The notes: a model not told the origin generated them from the sequence alone. A DNA stretch of 8,084 nucleotides from an uncultured Azospirillum sp. (GCA_946184595.1 CAMHFM010000032.1:1-8084), one strand, 5' to 3'; numbered from the stretch's first letter, positions 1 through 6,518 are shown. Numbers and translations are program-made.

Positions 1-574
1 ATCCGTTTAATTGTATAGCATCTTCGGCCTGCAAAATGTTTTGATTGTTTTCTGTTTTCGCTATAGGATGAAAAGTGATTTGTCCGCTGTCGACGGTGTT
101 ATCGAGCCATGTGTTATACCATATATTGTTTTCTTCCCAGAGAAGAGCTTTTGCCGCTTTGGCTTCTTTATATACAGGGATGATAATAATGTTTGTTTCG
201 GGAAGAATACTTATCGGAGCATTTTTTTCAGTGAGATATGCTTTAAGAACAGGGGCATTTATAGTGATTTTCAGAGAAGCAATATATCTTGCTTCAACAG
301 TCTTTTCTGAAACAACGGAAACTTCTCTGATAAAATTAAGAATTTGATTGTCATTGAGGTTGTCTAACATGCTCGTTGTATCGGCGGTACTGATACGATT
401 AATAACCGCATATAGAGCTTGTCGATTAGCCTCTTTTAAAGCTTTTTCTTTAGCCTGCGCGGCATCTTCAGCTGTGGCATTAATGTCAACATCGGCGACG
501 TAAATGTTCATGTCTTCAGCAAAGGCATTAAAGCTCAGAAAAAAACTAAAGAATATAACTATTTTTTTGATCAA
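1..574 (-). CDS. Exported DUF2066-type protein, 5' part (C-terminus outside window)
   Basis: An open frame on the minus strand runs from a TTG codon at 574 to the left edge, giving 191 residues without a stop. The TTG start is chosen because AAGGGG lies 8 bases upstream and because it yields a signal peptide: MIKK, a hydrophobic run (IVIFFSFFLSF), then a likely cleavage after NAFA. The first internal ATG would remove this. The mature start (NIYVADVDINATAEDAAQAKEKAL and on) has the short beta strand followed by an Ala/Lys-rich helix ending NRQALYAVINRI, which resembles DUF2066 proteins of Proteobacteria. Their function is unknown and they are periplasmic or envelope-linked. The gene is transcribed divergently from pta across 180 bases. 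A TTGACA (643-648, minus) lies upstream, but I see no good -10 box at the right distance. The family assignment comes from the pattern alone. Confidence 0.75.
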   Translation of the reverse strand, partial: MIKKIVIFFSFFLSFNAFAEDMNIYVADVDINATAEDAAQAKEKALKEANRQALYAVINRISTADTTSMLDNLNDNQILNFIREVSVVSEKTVEARYIASLKITINAPVLKAYLTEKNAPISILPETNIIIIPVYKEAKAAKALLWEENNIWYNTWLDNTVDSGQITFHPIAKTENNQNILQAEDAIQLNG

Positions 575-754
575 TTTCTTTTCCCCTTAAGACTTGATTC
601 AACCTTATGTTAACGGATGTCGGCTTTAAAAGCAAAGTAAATTGTCAACATATCCGCCTAAATAAGCTTAACAACGTAAAATTAATTGTAGACTTTTTGT
701 AATAATCGGTGTTAATTATGAACAGTTTTTTAACAAAATGAAGAGGTCAAACAA

Positions 755-1756
755 ATGCTTAGCAATTATTTGAAAGGCTTGATTGAACGAGCTAAAAAGA
801 ATTATAAAACCATTGTTTTGCCAGAAGGTGAAGATGAGCGTATTTTACAAGCTGCGCACATTATTACGGAAGCAAAAGCTGTCAAAGTCATTATTTTAGG
901 GGATGAATCTGAAATTAAAGACTATTATGCTAAAAACGGTTGGAGTTTAGATGGTATTTCAATCATTAAGCCGGAAAATTCTCCGAAATTGGAAGAATAT
1001 ACAAATTTGCTTTATGAATTACGTAAAGAAAAAGGGTTAACGTTGGAAGATGCTAAAAAATTAGCGCTTAATTATAACTATTTCGGTACCTTGATGATTA
1101 AAGCCGGTGATGCCGATGGTATGTTATCTGGTGCTAATCACTCAACAGCAGATACAGTTCGTCCTGCTTTGCAAATTATTAAATCAACACATAAAGATCG
1201 TTCTGTTTCTACAGCAGTTTTATTGGTTAAAGATGATCAAGCTTATGTCTTTTCTGATTGTGCAATTATTATTGATCCGACAGAAAAAGAATTGTGCGAT
1301 ATGGCATTAGCTGCCGGTGAAACAGCATTGAAGTTCGGTATTGAGCCTAATGTTGCCTTATTGTCTTATTCTACACGTGGTTCAGGTAAGGGAGAAGGTG
1401 TTGATAAAGTTCGTCGTGCAACGGAAATGGCTAAAGAAGCTTTGAAACTTCCGGAATATGCCGGCAAAGGAATTAAAATTGATGGCGAAATGCAAGCTGA
1501 TGCTGCGTTAGATGCTGTTGTTGCTAAGAAAAAGGCACCGGATAGTGAAGTTGCAGGAAAAGCTCGTGTTCTTATTTTCCCTGATTTGGAAGCAGCAAAT
1601 ATTGGTTATAAATTGTTGCAACGTATTTGCGGATGTGAAGCATATGGACCATTGATGCAAGGCTTAAATGCACCGGTTAATGATTTGTCTCGTGGTGCTT
1701 TGGTTGAAGATATCGTAGGAATGATTGCTCTTACAGCTATTCAAGCCACGAAATAA
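755..1756 (+). CDS. pta: Phosphate acetyltransferase
   Basis: This 333-residue protein is a full-length short-form phosphotransacetylase, which interconverts acetyl-CoA plus phosphate and acetyl phosphate plus CoA in the cytoplasm. The N-terminus (KTIVLPEGEDERILQAA), the middle GMLSGANHSTADTVRPALQI, the LSYSTRGSGKGEGVDKV stretch, DGEMQADAALDA, and the C-terminal GPLMQGLNAPVNDLSRG are all family hallmarks. The Ser-Arg of NDLSRG (about residues 312-313) corresponds to the conserved active-site pair. It lacks the extra N-terminal DRTGG/P-loop domains of the long enterobacterial form. The start is supported by AGAGG at 742-746, 8 bases before the ATG. It sits 133 bases upstream of ackA on the same strand, the usual partner, so its acetyl phosphate is probably used by AckA to make ATP and acetate. 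Confidence 0.96.
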   Translation: MLSNYLKGLIERAKKNYKTIVLPEGEDERILQAAHIITEAKAVKVIILGDESEIKDYYAKNGWSLDGISIIKPENSPKLEEYTNLLYELRKEKGLTLEDAKKLALNYNYFGTLMIKAGDADGMLSGANHSTADTVRPALQIIKSTHKDRSVSTAVLLVKDDQAYVFSDCAIIIDPTEKELCDMALAAGETALKFGIEPNVALLSYSTRGSGKGEGVDKVRRATEMAKEALKLPEYAGKGIKIDGEMQADAALDAVVAKKKAPDSEVAGKARVLIFPDLEAANIGYKLLQRICGCEAYGPLMQGLNAPVNDLSRGALVEDIVGMIALTAIQATK

Positions 1757-1771
1757 ATAACTGTCATGTGG

Positions 1772-1822
1772 GTTAGTTTTCTTCTTGTGTGTGCTTTTCT
1801 GTACACATCGTTGAAAACTAAC
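1772..1822 (+). promoter_or_regulatory. Stem-loop between pta and ackA
   Basis: The arms GTTAGTTTTC (1772-1781) and GAAAACTAAC (1813-1822) are perfectly complementary over 10 bases. Inside the loop, TGTGT (1786-1790) can pair with ACACA (1803-1807), and outside, TGTG (1767-1770) can pair with CACA (1825-1828). No U-run follows directly, so it is not a typical intrinsic terminator, although a T-rich stretch begins at about 1849 after a weak AGCC/GGCT stem. It may protect or process the mRNA so that pta and ackA levels differ. The structure is read directly; the role is inference. Confidence 0.55.
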
Positions 1823-1889
1823 GTCACAACACAGCCATTTCTTTCACGGCTTTATTCTTTATTTTTATTTATTTTATAGGATGTTATTG

Positions 1890-3071
1890 ATGCAAAAAAT
1901 ACTTGTTTTAAATTCGGGATCATCTTCTCTCAAATATCAATTATTTGCGGTTGAGGGTGATAAATATGATGTTGTAGCTAAAGGTGTGGCTGACAGAATC
2001 GGAATAGAAGGTTCTCTTATTACTATTAAAATCGGCGATGGCGAAAAAGTAACTCATAATGTCGCTTTACCAACACATAAAGAGGCTATTCGCGAAGTTT
2101 TGGATTTGTTGTTAAAAGGTGCTCTTAACAGTATTGATGAATTGTCAGGTGTCGGGCATCGTGTTGTCGCCGGCGGTGAATATTTTAAGGAATCCGCATT
2201 GGTAACAGATAAGGTTATTGAACAAGTTGATGAGTTGTCTGTTTTGGCTCCTTTACATAATCCGGCTGCGGCTTTAGGTTTGCGTGCTATGAAGTCTCTT
2301 TTACCGAATGTAAAACAAGTTGTTGTTTTTGATACAGCTTTTCATCAGACAATGGAAAAGGCTGCTTATTTGTATCCTTTGCCGATTGATCAATATGAAA
2401 AGCACCAAATTCGTCGCTATGGCGCTCATGGAACATCTCATTTTTATGTTGCCAGAGAAGCTGCTCGGTTGATTGGAAAACAAGGTAAAATTATTACCTG
2501 CCATATTGGTAACGGAGCTTCTATTTCTGCTGTTGAAAATGGAAAATGTGTTGATACATCTATGGGCTTTACGCCTTTAGCCGGTGTTTGTATGGGAACA
2601 CGTAGCGGTGATATTGATCCGTATATTCCTTTACATATTATGAAGACACAAGGTCTTTCAATAGATGAAATGAATCATATGTTGAATAAACAAAGCGGTA
2701 TGTTAGGACTTTGTGGTTTTTCGGATAACCGTGATGTCGAAACAGCTATCGCTAAAGGTGATGAAAAAGCTATTGTGGCAAATGAAGTCTACATTCATTC
2801 TATCTTACGCTTTATCGGAAGCTATATTGCGGTTTTAGGCGGTGTTGATGCTATTGTCTTTACGGCAGGTGTCGGTGAAAATTCTTCAGATTTGCGTAAA
2901 GCCCTTTGTCAGAGATTAAGCTATCTCGGTATAGAACTCGACGAAGAAGCCAATAAAAAGCGCGGTGAAACAGTAGAAATTTCTAAAGCAGGTTCAAAAG
3001 TTCGCGTTTTTGTTATTCCGACAAACGAAGAATTGGTTATTGCTCAAGATACCGTCAGATTGATTGCTTAA
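1890..3071 (+). CDS. ackA: Acetate kinase, canonical copy
   Basis: This protein transfers phosphate between acetyl phosphate and ADP, giving acetate and ATP. I place the start at the ATG at 1890 (393 residues), not the ATG at 1881: AGGA at 1878-1881 then lies 8 bases upstream, and the protein begins MQKILVLNSGSSSLKYQLF as acetate kinases do. Family motifs appear in order: LNSGSSSLK (8-15), GHRVV..GGEYF with Arg91, LAPLHNP with His123, FDTAFHQTM with Asp148, RRYGAHGTSHFYV with His180, CHIGNGAS, MGFTPLAG, GTRSGDIDP, FTAGVGENS and IPTNEELVIAQDT. The one visible departure is Ala at position 94, where most family members have His (GHRVVHGG). It follows pta in the same direction and ends in a strong terminator, so pta-ackA looks like one unit. 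Confidence 0.96.
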   Translation: MQKILVLNSGSSSLKYQLFAVEGDKYDVVAKGVADRIGIEGSLITIKIGDGEKVTHNVALPTHKEAIREVLDLLLKGALNSIDELSGVGHRVVAGGEYFKESALVTDKVIEQVDELSVLAPLHNPAAALGLRAMKSLLPNVKQVVVFDTAFHQTMEKAAYLYPLPIDQYEKHQIRRYGAHGTSHFYVAREAARLIGKQGKIITCHIGNGASISAVENGKCVDTSMGFTPLAGVCMGTRSGDIDPYIPLHIMKTQGLSIDEMNHMLNKQSGMLGLCGFSDNRDVETAIAKGDEKAIVANEVYIHSILRFIGSYIAVLGGVDAIVFTAGVGENSSDLRKALCQRLSYLGIELDEEANKKRGETVEISKAGSKVRVFVIPTNEELVIAQDTVRLIA

Positions 3072-3095
3072 GGAAATATTGGTTTGACTCTCTAG

Positions 3096-3122
3096 AAGCC
3101 CTGAAACTTTCAGGGCTTTTTT
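3096..3122 (+). terminator. Intrinsic terminator after ackA
   Basis: The stem AAGCCCTGA (3096-3104) pairs perfectly with TCAGGGCTT (3110-3118) around a 5-base loop, and a run of six T (3117-3122) follows. It begins 25 bases after the ackA stop codon. It should end the pta-ackA transcript and so separate it from the second kinase gene. Confidence 0.9.
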
Positions 3123-3130
3123 CTGGAAAC

Positions 3131-3160
3131 AGACTTTATTCAAAATGATAATAAAAGTCT
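3131..3160. repeat. Inverted repeat upstream of the second kinase promoter (possible operator)
   Basis: AGACTTTATT (3131-3140) and AATAAAAGTCT (3150-3160) form an inverted repeat with one extra base in the right arm; the outer 7 bases (AGACTTT/AAAGTCT) match perfectly. It abuts and just touches the proposed -35 box at 3160. That position suits a regulator-binding site. No U-run follows, so it is not a terminator. The regulator is unknown. Confidence 0.4.
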
Positions 3161-3188
3161 TGCCTCTTTTCTTTTTTTCTGCTATTGT
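3160..3188 (+). promoter_or_regulatory. Probable promoter of the second acetate kinase gene
   Basis: TTGCCT (3160-3165) and TATTGT (3183-3188, within GCTATTGT) are separated by 17 bases. They resemble sigma-70-type boxes of Alphaproteobacteria, each matching the general consensus at 4 of 6 positions. The location supports the call: it lies between a strong terminator and a gene start 40 bases downstream. Confidence 0.5.
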
Positions 3189-3227
3189 GTCCAAAATTTT
3201 TGGGAAATAATAAAGGTAAATGTTTTT

Positions 3228-4436
3228 ATGAAGAAAATATTAGTTCTAAATTCAGGTTCTTCTAGTGTGAAATATCAGTTGTTTTCTGTTGAAAATGGAG
3301 AATACACGTCTTTAGCTAAGGGTATGGCTGAGCGTATAGGCTTACCTAACTCAGTAATTTCTTATTCAAGCAGCAGTGAACCTAAGCTCTCTAAGCAAAT
3401 GGATTTCCCGAATCATGAAGCTGCAATCAAAGAATTATTGCAAGTTTTATTGCGTCATAATATCAAAAGTCTTGATGAAATTGATGCCGTCGGTTATAGA
3501 ATGGGGCATGGTGGAGAATATTTTGATAAATCAGTTATTATAGATAATGACGTCAAAGAGAAAATTTATGATGCTGTTTCCTTAATTCCGCTTCATGGAC
3601 CAGCTTTTGTTTTGTGTTTAGAGGCTATTAATAATTTATTGCCGAATGTAACACAGGTTGCGGCTTTTGACTCTGCGTTCCATCAGACAATGCCTAAAGA
3701 AGCTTTTTTGTATGCTTTGCCTATTGAACAATATGAAAAATATCGTATTCGCAAATACGGGTTTCATGGAACATCGCATGCTTATATCGCACAAAAAACG
3801 GAGGAAATTCTCGGACATCAAGGACGTTATATTTCTTGCCATTTGGGAAGTGGTGCATCGATTACAGCAATTAAAGATGGTAAAAGTGTTGATACAACGA
3901 TGGGCTTTACGCCTATGGTCGGTATGATTATGGGAACACGTTGTGGCGATTTGGATGCGTATGTTCCGTTTCATATTATGAATACCCAAAATAAAACGAT
4001 GCATGAAGTTAATATGATGCTCAATAAAGAGAGTGGGTTGCTCGGGTTATCAGGTTATTCGGATATGCGTGAGATTTTAGAGCACTATGTCGCTGGTGAA
4101 GAACGTGCAATTACAGCCGTTAATGTTTATATTCATCAATTAATTAAGCATATTGGCTCTTTTGTGGCTGTTTTAGGTGGTTTAGATGCTCTTATTTTTA
4201 CCGGCGGTATTGGTGAAAATTCAGCCTTTATTCGTAAACTTGTCTGCAACCGCTTAAAATGCTTCGGTATTTCTTTAGATGAGAAAGCAAATCATACTAT
4301 CGGGCAGGAAGCTATTATTTCTTCGCCGGATTCAAAAGTTAAAGTACTGGTTATTCCGGCAAATGAAGAGTTGATGATTGCTAAAGATACGTATGCATTG
4401 ATCAGCGATACGCAGCAAGTTGGTAAAGTTGCTTAA
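3228..4436 (+). CDS. Second acetate kinase family protein, diverged paralogue
   Basis: This 402-residue protein aligns with the preceding AckA with no gap visible through about residue 210, so it is a tandem paralogue. The catalytic Arg91, His123, Asp148, His180, His205 (family His208), Arg238 (family Arg241) and Glu381 (family Glu384) are all kept. Several otherwise near-invariant positions differ: GHRVVHGG reads GYRMGHGG (His90Tyr, Val93Gly), PLHNP reads PLHGP, HLGNG reads HLGSG, and GTRSGDIDP reads GTRCGDLDA. In the Methanosarcina thermophila enzyme Val93 lines the pocket for the acetate methyl group, so glycine there could admit a larger acyl chain. It may be a propionate- or butyrate-type kinase, a low-activity AckA, or a regulator. 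AAAGG at 3212-3216 is 11 bases from the ATG, a long spacing. It has its own promoter, and no terminator is visible before the next small ORF. Confidence 0.9.
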   Translation: MKKILVLNSGSSSVKYQLFSVENGEYTSLAKGMAERIGLPNSVISYSSSSEPKLSKQMDFPNHEAAIKELLQVLLRHNIKSLDEIDAVGYRMGHGGEYFDKSVIIDNDVKEKIYDAVSLIPLHGPAFVLCLEAINNLLPNVTQVAAFDSAFHQTMPKEAFLYALPIEQYEKYRIRKYGFHGTSHAYIAQKTEEILGHQGRYISCHLGSGASITAIKDGKSVDTTMGFTPMVGMIMGTRCGDLDAYVPFHIMNTQNKTMHEVNMMLNKESGLLGLSGYSDMREILEHYVAGEERAITAVNVYIHQLIKHIGSFVAVLGGLDALIFTGGIGENSAFIRKLVCNRLKCFGISLDEKANHTIGQEAIISSPDSKVKVLVIPANEELMIAKDTYALISDTQQVGKVA

Positions 4437-4500
4437 TCCTCTTTAATTTTCCTAAAAGCTGATTATTTACAAATTCATCTTTAATATCGGGAGATGTTTT

Positions 4501-4719
4501 ATGGATGAAGTTGTCAAAAATTTGGTAATGCTTGTTTGGACATTCAGCGCTATAAATATGAATGTTGAAGATTTAAGTGTCGAAACGTTGGTTTTAACGG
4601 AAGATCGTCCGTCTGTTTCTTCACAAACTGTTGTTGATTTTGATTCTGAAGAATCTCAGATTAAGAAAAATCAAAAGGGAATTGCGGAAGATTTAGAAAA
4701 TGAAACGCAAGCCGGCTGA
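4501..4719 (+). CDS. Hypothetical small acidic protein
   Basis: I do not recognise this 72-residue ORF. It has a good ribosome binding site, GGGAG at 4489-4493, 7 bases before the ATG. Residues 1-20 (MDEVVKNLVMLVWTFSAINM) are moderately hydrophobic but make a poor signal peptide. The rest is rich in Asp, Glu, Ser and Val, with an acidic, probably disordered tail (FDSEESQIKKNQKGIAEDL). It starts 64 bases after the second kinase gene with no terminator between, so it may be co-transcribed with it. Its last 27 bases overlap the 3' end of the convergent barrel-protein gene. The ribosome binding site and position argue for a real gene; the lack of a known family argues for caution. Confidence 0.45.
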   Translation: MDEVVKNLVMLVWTFSAINMNVEDLSVETLVLTEDRPSVSSQTVVDFDSEESQIKKNQKGIAEDLENETQAG

Positions 4720-5256
4720 AACTTCGCTTACAGCATCGTATAAGTCATTATCTCCGGAATTAAGTAAAGTATAGTGATACATTCCGATGATACTGATGTT
4801 GCGTGTAAGGTAATATTGCAAACCAATTCCTACTCTCGGCCCATCACAGTCATTTTTATATTTTATATTGTCTTTTTTGACCATGAAAGTGTATTTTGTA
4901 AGACCGAGGGAGGCAACAACGGAAAAATTGTCAGAAAGGTTTGCCTCTCCGAATACATCAAAACCATAAGCTCTGATCTTTGCTTCAAGGGAATCTTTTT
5001 TTACTGTATCAGAGTTTAGGATGTATGCCTCAAGACCGATGCCATAGGCGGTTAATCCGATAACCGGAGAAAAGCTCTTAAAGTCATCTTTAGGCGGTAT
5101 ATATGCCTGTTTTTTATTTTTAGGTGTGCTGGATTTAACATCAGATATGACATAGTCACCGCCGAGGATTAAGTGTATATTTGATGCATAGCTATTTCCG
5201 ATCGGAATAAGCCAGAACGTAAATAAAACCAAGAAAATTCGCCTAAAAAACTGCAT
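4693..5256 (-). CDS. Small outer membrane beta-barrel protein
   Basis: This 187-residue protein starts with a signal peptide: MQFFRR, then the hydrophobic LVLFTFWLIPIG, with probable cleavage after NSYA. The mature part alternates polar and hydrophobic residues in strand-sized runs (VIGLTAYGIGLEAYIL, FSVVASLGLTKYTFMV, GPRVGIGLQYYL, ISIIGMYHYTLL, VSAGLRFIF) and ends in phenylalanine, as substrates of the Bam machinery do. Size and pattern fit an 8-strand OmpA/OmpW-like barrel in the outer membrane; no ligand can be inferred. The start codon at 5256 lies inside one arm of a perfect inverted repeat, and its ribosome binding site (GAGGG) lies in the loop. It begins 14 bases after the mscL stop, so it probably belongs to the same transcript and may be translationally coupled to mscL. 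Confidence 0.8.
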   Translation of the reverse strand: MQFFRRIFLVLFTFWLIPIGNSYASNIHLILGGDYVISDVKSSTPKNKKQAYIPPKDDFKSFSPVIGLTAYGIGLEAYILNSDTVKKDSLEAKIRAYGFDVFGEANLSDNFSVVASLGLTKYTFMVKKDNIKYKNDCDGPRVGIGLQYYLTRNISIIGMYHYTLLNSGDNDLYDAVSEVSAGLRFIF

Positions 5257-5286
5257 ATAACCCTCTTTCGTTATATGCAGTTTTTT
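5245..5286 (-). terminator. Perfect 16-base inverted repeat over the mscL stop and omp start
   Basis: AAAAAACTGCATATAA (5245-5260) and TTATATGCAGTTTTTT (5271-5286) are exact reverse complements around a 10-base loop (5261-5270). Read in either direction this is a stem followed by six U, so it could terminate on both strands. On the minus strand the first arm encodes the last mscL codons and its stop, the loop carries the omp ribosome binding site (AAAGAGGG), and the second arm carries the omp ATG. The stem has few G-C pairs, so termination may be partial. It could equally control translation of omp. Confidence 0.65.
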
Positions 5287-5723
5287 GCATTAATGTCAAT
5301 TTCAGAGCAGCAATAAGGACATTTTTTCGTTGTCGGGTTTGCAGCTTCTTCCTCAGCCTCTTTTTTAGCCATTTTAGCTTGTAACTCATTAATACCTTTA
5401 ATTAAAATAAAGACGGCAAAAGCAACAATCGTGAAGCTGATTAAAGCATTAACGAATAAGCCGATATTCATTGTGACGGCACCTGCTTTTTGAGCGGCAT
5501 CAAGAGAAGCATAAGGAGCGGCAACAGCACCTTCTTTTAAGGTGATAAATAAGTTTGAGAAATCTACTTTACCAAGCAAAAGGCCAATCGGAGGCATAAT
5601 GACATCTTTAACTAAAGAATCGACTATTTTCCCGAAAGCAGCACCAATAATGATACCAACGGCCATATCGATAACATTGCCGCGCATTGCAAATTTTTTG
5701 AATTCATTTATAAAGTTTTTCAT
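5271..5723 (-). CDS. mscL: Large-conductance mechanosensitive channel
   Basis: This 150-residue inner membrane protein opens under membrane tension to release solutes on hypo-osmotic shock. The N-terminal amphipathic helix and first membrane segment are typical (FKKFAMRGNVIDMAVGIIIGAAFGKIVDSLVKDVIMPPIG, about residues 8-47). A periplasmic loop follows, then a second membrane segment (about 84-110, IGLFVNALISFTIVAFAVFILI) and a charged cytoplasmic helix (ELQAKMAKKEAEEEA). Many homologues end in a zinc-ribbon-like tail with two CPxC motifs; here only the first is present (CPYCCSEI) and the protein stops at NAKNCI, where the second would begin. The stop lies inside the inverted repeat shared with the omp start. 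AAGGAG at 5730-5735 is 6 bases from the ATG. Little room for a promoter remains between the nusG hairpin and this start. Confidence 0.95.
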   Translation of the reverse strand: MKNFINEFKKFAMRGNVIDMAVGIIIGAAFGKIVDSLVKDVIMPPIGLLLGKVDFSNLFITLKEGAVAAPYASLDAAQKAGAVTMNIGLFVNALISFTIVAFAVFILIKGINELQAKMAKKEAEEEAANPTTKKCPYCCSEIDINAKNCI

Positions 5724-5744
5724 TGGTTTCTCCTTTAGACAGAT

Positions 5745-5767
5745 AAAGCCTCAAAAGATGAGGCTTT
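5745..5767 (-). terminator. Hairpin after nusG, probable terminator or attenuator
   Basis: AAAGCCTCA (5745-5753) and TGAGGCTTT (5759-5767) pair perfectly over 9 bases with a 5-base loop. On the minus strand a short, interrupted U stretch follows (TTTATCT). It lies 14 bases after the nusG stop and 9 bases before the mscL ribosome binding site. The imperfect U-run suggests incomplete termination, which would let some transcripts continue into mscL. Confidence 0.65.
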
Positions 5768-5781
5768 AATTTAGATGTTTG

Positions 5782-6315
5782 TTATTTTACTTTCTCGACT
5801 TGGTTAAATTCTAACTCGACCGGAGTAGAACGTCCGAAGATTGAAACAGAAACTTTTAATCGAGATTTTTCCGTATCAACATCTTCAACCAAACCGATAA
5901 ATGATGCAAACGGACCATCATTAACGCGAACTTGCTCGCCGACCTCGTACTGAACTGTAACTTGAGGTCTTTCGATACCTTCTTCCATCTGTGTCATAAT
6001 GCGCTTAGCTTCTGCATCGCTAATTGGTTGCGGCTTGTTACGGCTACCCAAAAAGCCTGTTACTCTTGGCGTATTTTTAACAATATGCCAATATTCATCA
6101 GACATTTCCATTTTGATTAAGACATATCCTGGGAAGAATTTGTGTTCCGCATTAACCTTTGTTCCTTTACGAATCTCGACAACTTCCTCAGTCGGAACGA
6201 TAACTTCCTGAATTTTATCTTCAATATTTTTTAATGCTGCTTGTTCTCTGATAGACTCTGCAACTTTTTTTTCAGAACCAGAATATACATGCAAGACATA
6301 CCAACGTGCTGTCAT
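5782..6315 (-). CDS. nusG: Transcription termination/antitermination protein NusG
   Basis: NusG binds RNA polymerase, suppresses pausing, and links it to Rho or to the ribosome. I place the start at the ATG at 6315 (177 residues) because the protein then begins TARWYVLHVYSGSEKKVAESI, the normal NusG start. An upstream in-frame ATG at 6357 would add 14 residues encoded inside secE. GGAG (6326-6329, in the last secE codons) is 10 bases upstream. The NGN domain (about 1-110) contains VPTEEVVEIRKG, KFFPGYVLIKMEM and NTPRVTGFLG. The KOW domain (about 125-177) contains VGEQVRVNDGPFASFIGLVEDVD and ends SRLKVSVSIFGRSTPVELEFNQVEKV. Spacing to secE is 5 bases, the classical secE-nusG pair. The usual downstream ribosomal protein genes (rplK and on) are absent; mscL follows instead. 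Confidence 0.97.
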   Translation of the reverse strand: MTARWYVLHVYSGSEKKVAESIREQAALKNIEDKIQEVIVPTEEVVEIRKGTKVNAEHKFFPGYVLIKMEMSDEYWHIVKNTPRVTGFLGSRNKPQPISDAEAKRIMTQMEEGIERPQVTVQYEVGEQVRVNDGPFASFIGLVEDVDTEKSRLKVSVSIFGRSTPVELEFNQVEKVK

Positions 6316-6320
6316 TTTTC

Positions 6321-6518
6321 TTAAACTCCAAGACCTAAAATTAACTTCATCAGCCAACCAATAATTTGATCAATAAAAAAGAAGAAAGTTGCAGCAATAG
6401 CGACAAGGATAATAACGATTGTCGCGGTGTGTGTTACATCTTTTTTTGTCGGCCAAGAGACTTTTTTGACCTCTTGTTTGACTTGTCTTAAAAATTGTAT
6501 AGGATTTATTTTTGCCAT
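6321..6518 (-). CDS. secE: Preprotein translocase subunit SecE
   Basis: SecE is the small essential subunit that clamps SecY in the SecYEG translocon of the inner membrane. The 65-residue protein is the short, single-span form. It has an amphipathic N-terminal helix (FLRQVKQEVKKVSWPT, with the hallmark KKVSWPTKKD), then one membrane segment (about 32-58, IVIILVAIAATFFFFIDQIIG) and a short C-terminal helix. The ribosome binding site is weak (GTGGA near 6526-6530). It is the first gene of a minus-strand unit with nusG directly behind. A probable promoter lies about 100 bases upstream. I looked for the tRNA-Trp gene that often precedes secE and did not see one. Confidence 0.95.
   Translation of the reverse strand: MAKINPIQFLRQVKQEVKKVSWPTKKDVTHTATIVIILVAIAATFFFFIDQIIGWLMKLILGLGV

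Noticed and set aside
11..347. Two plus-strand ORFs of about 90-100 codons near the left edge
   Set aside because: They lie antisense to the DUF2066-type gene, whose minus-strand frame has a signal peptide, a ribosome binding site and family-like sequence. The plus-strand frames have no ribosome binding site of note and odd composition.
642..720. Promoters for pta or the DUF2066-type gene
   Set aside because: TTGTCA/TTGACA near 642-648 and AATAAT at 701-706 look promoter-like singly, but none has a partner box at 16-18 bases good enough to report.
1107..1310. Plus-strand ORF inside pta
   Set aside because: It is an out-of-frame shadow of a well-conserved gene, with no ribosome binding site.
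3636..4004. Minus-strand ORF of 122 codons inside the second kinase gene
   Set aside because: The kinase frame on the plus strand is fully conserved across this stretch; the antisense frame is Cys/His/Arg-rich in the way shadow frames are. A similar shadow occurs at the matching place in ackA, as expected from paralogy.
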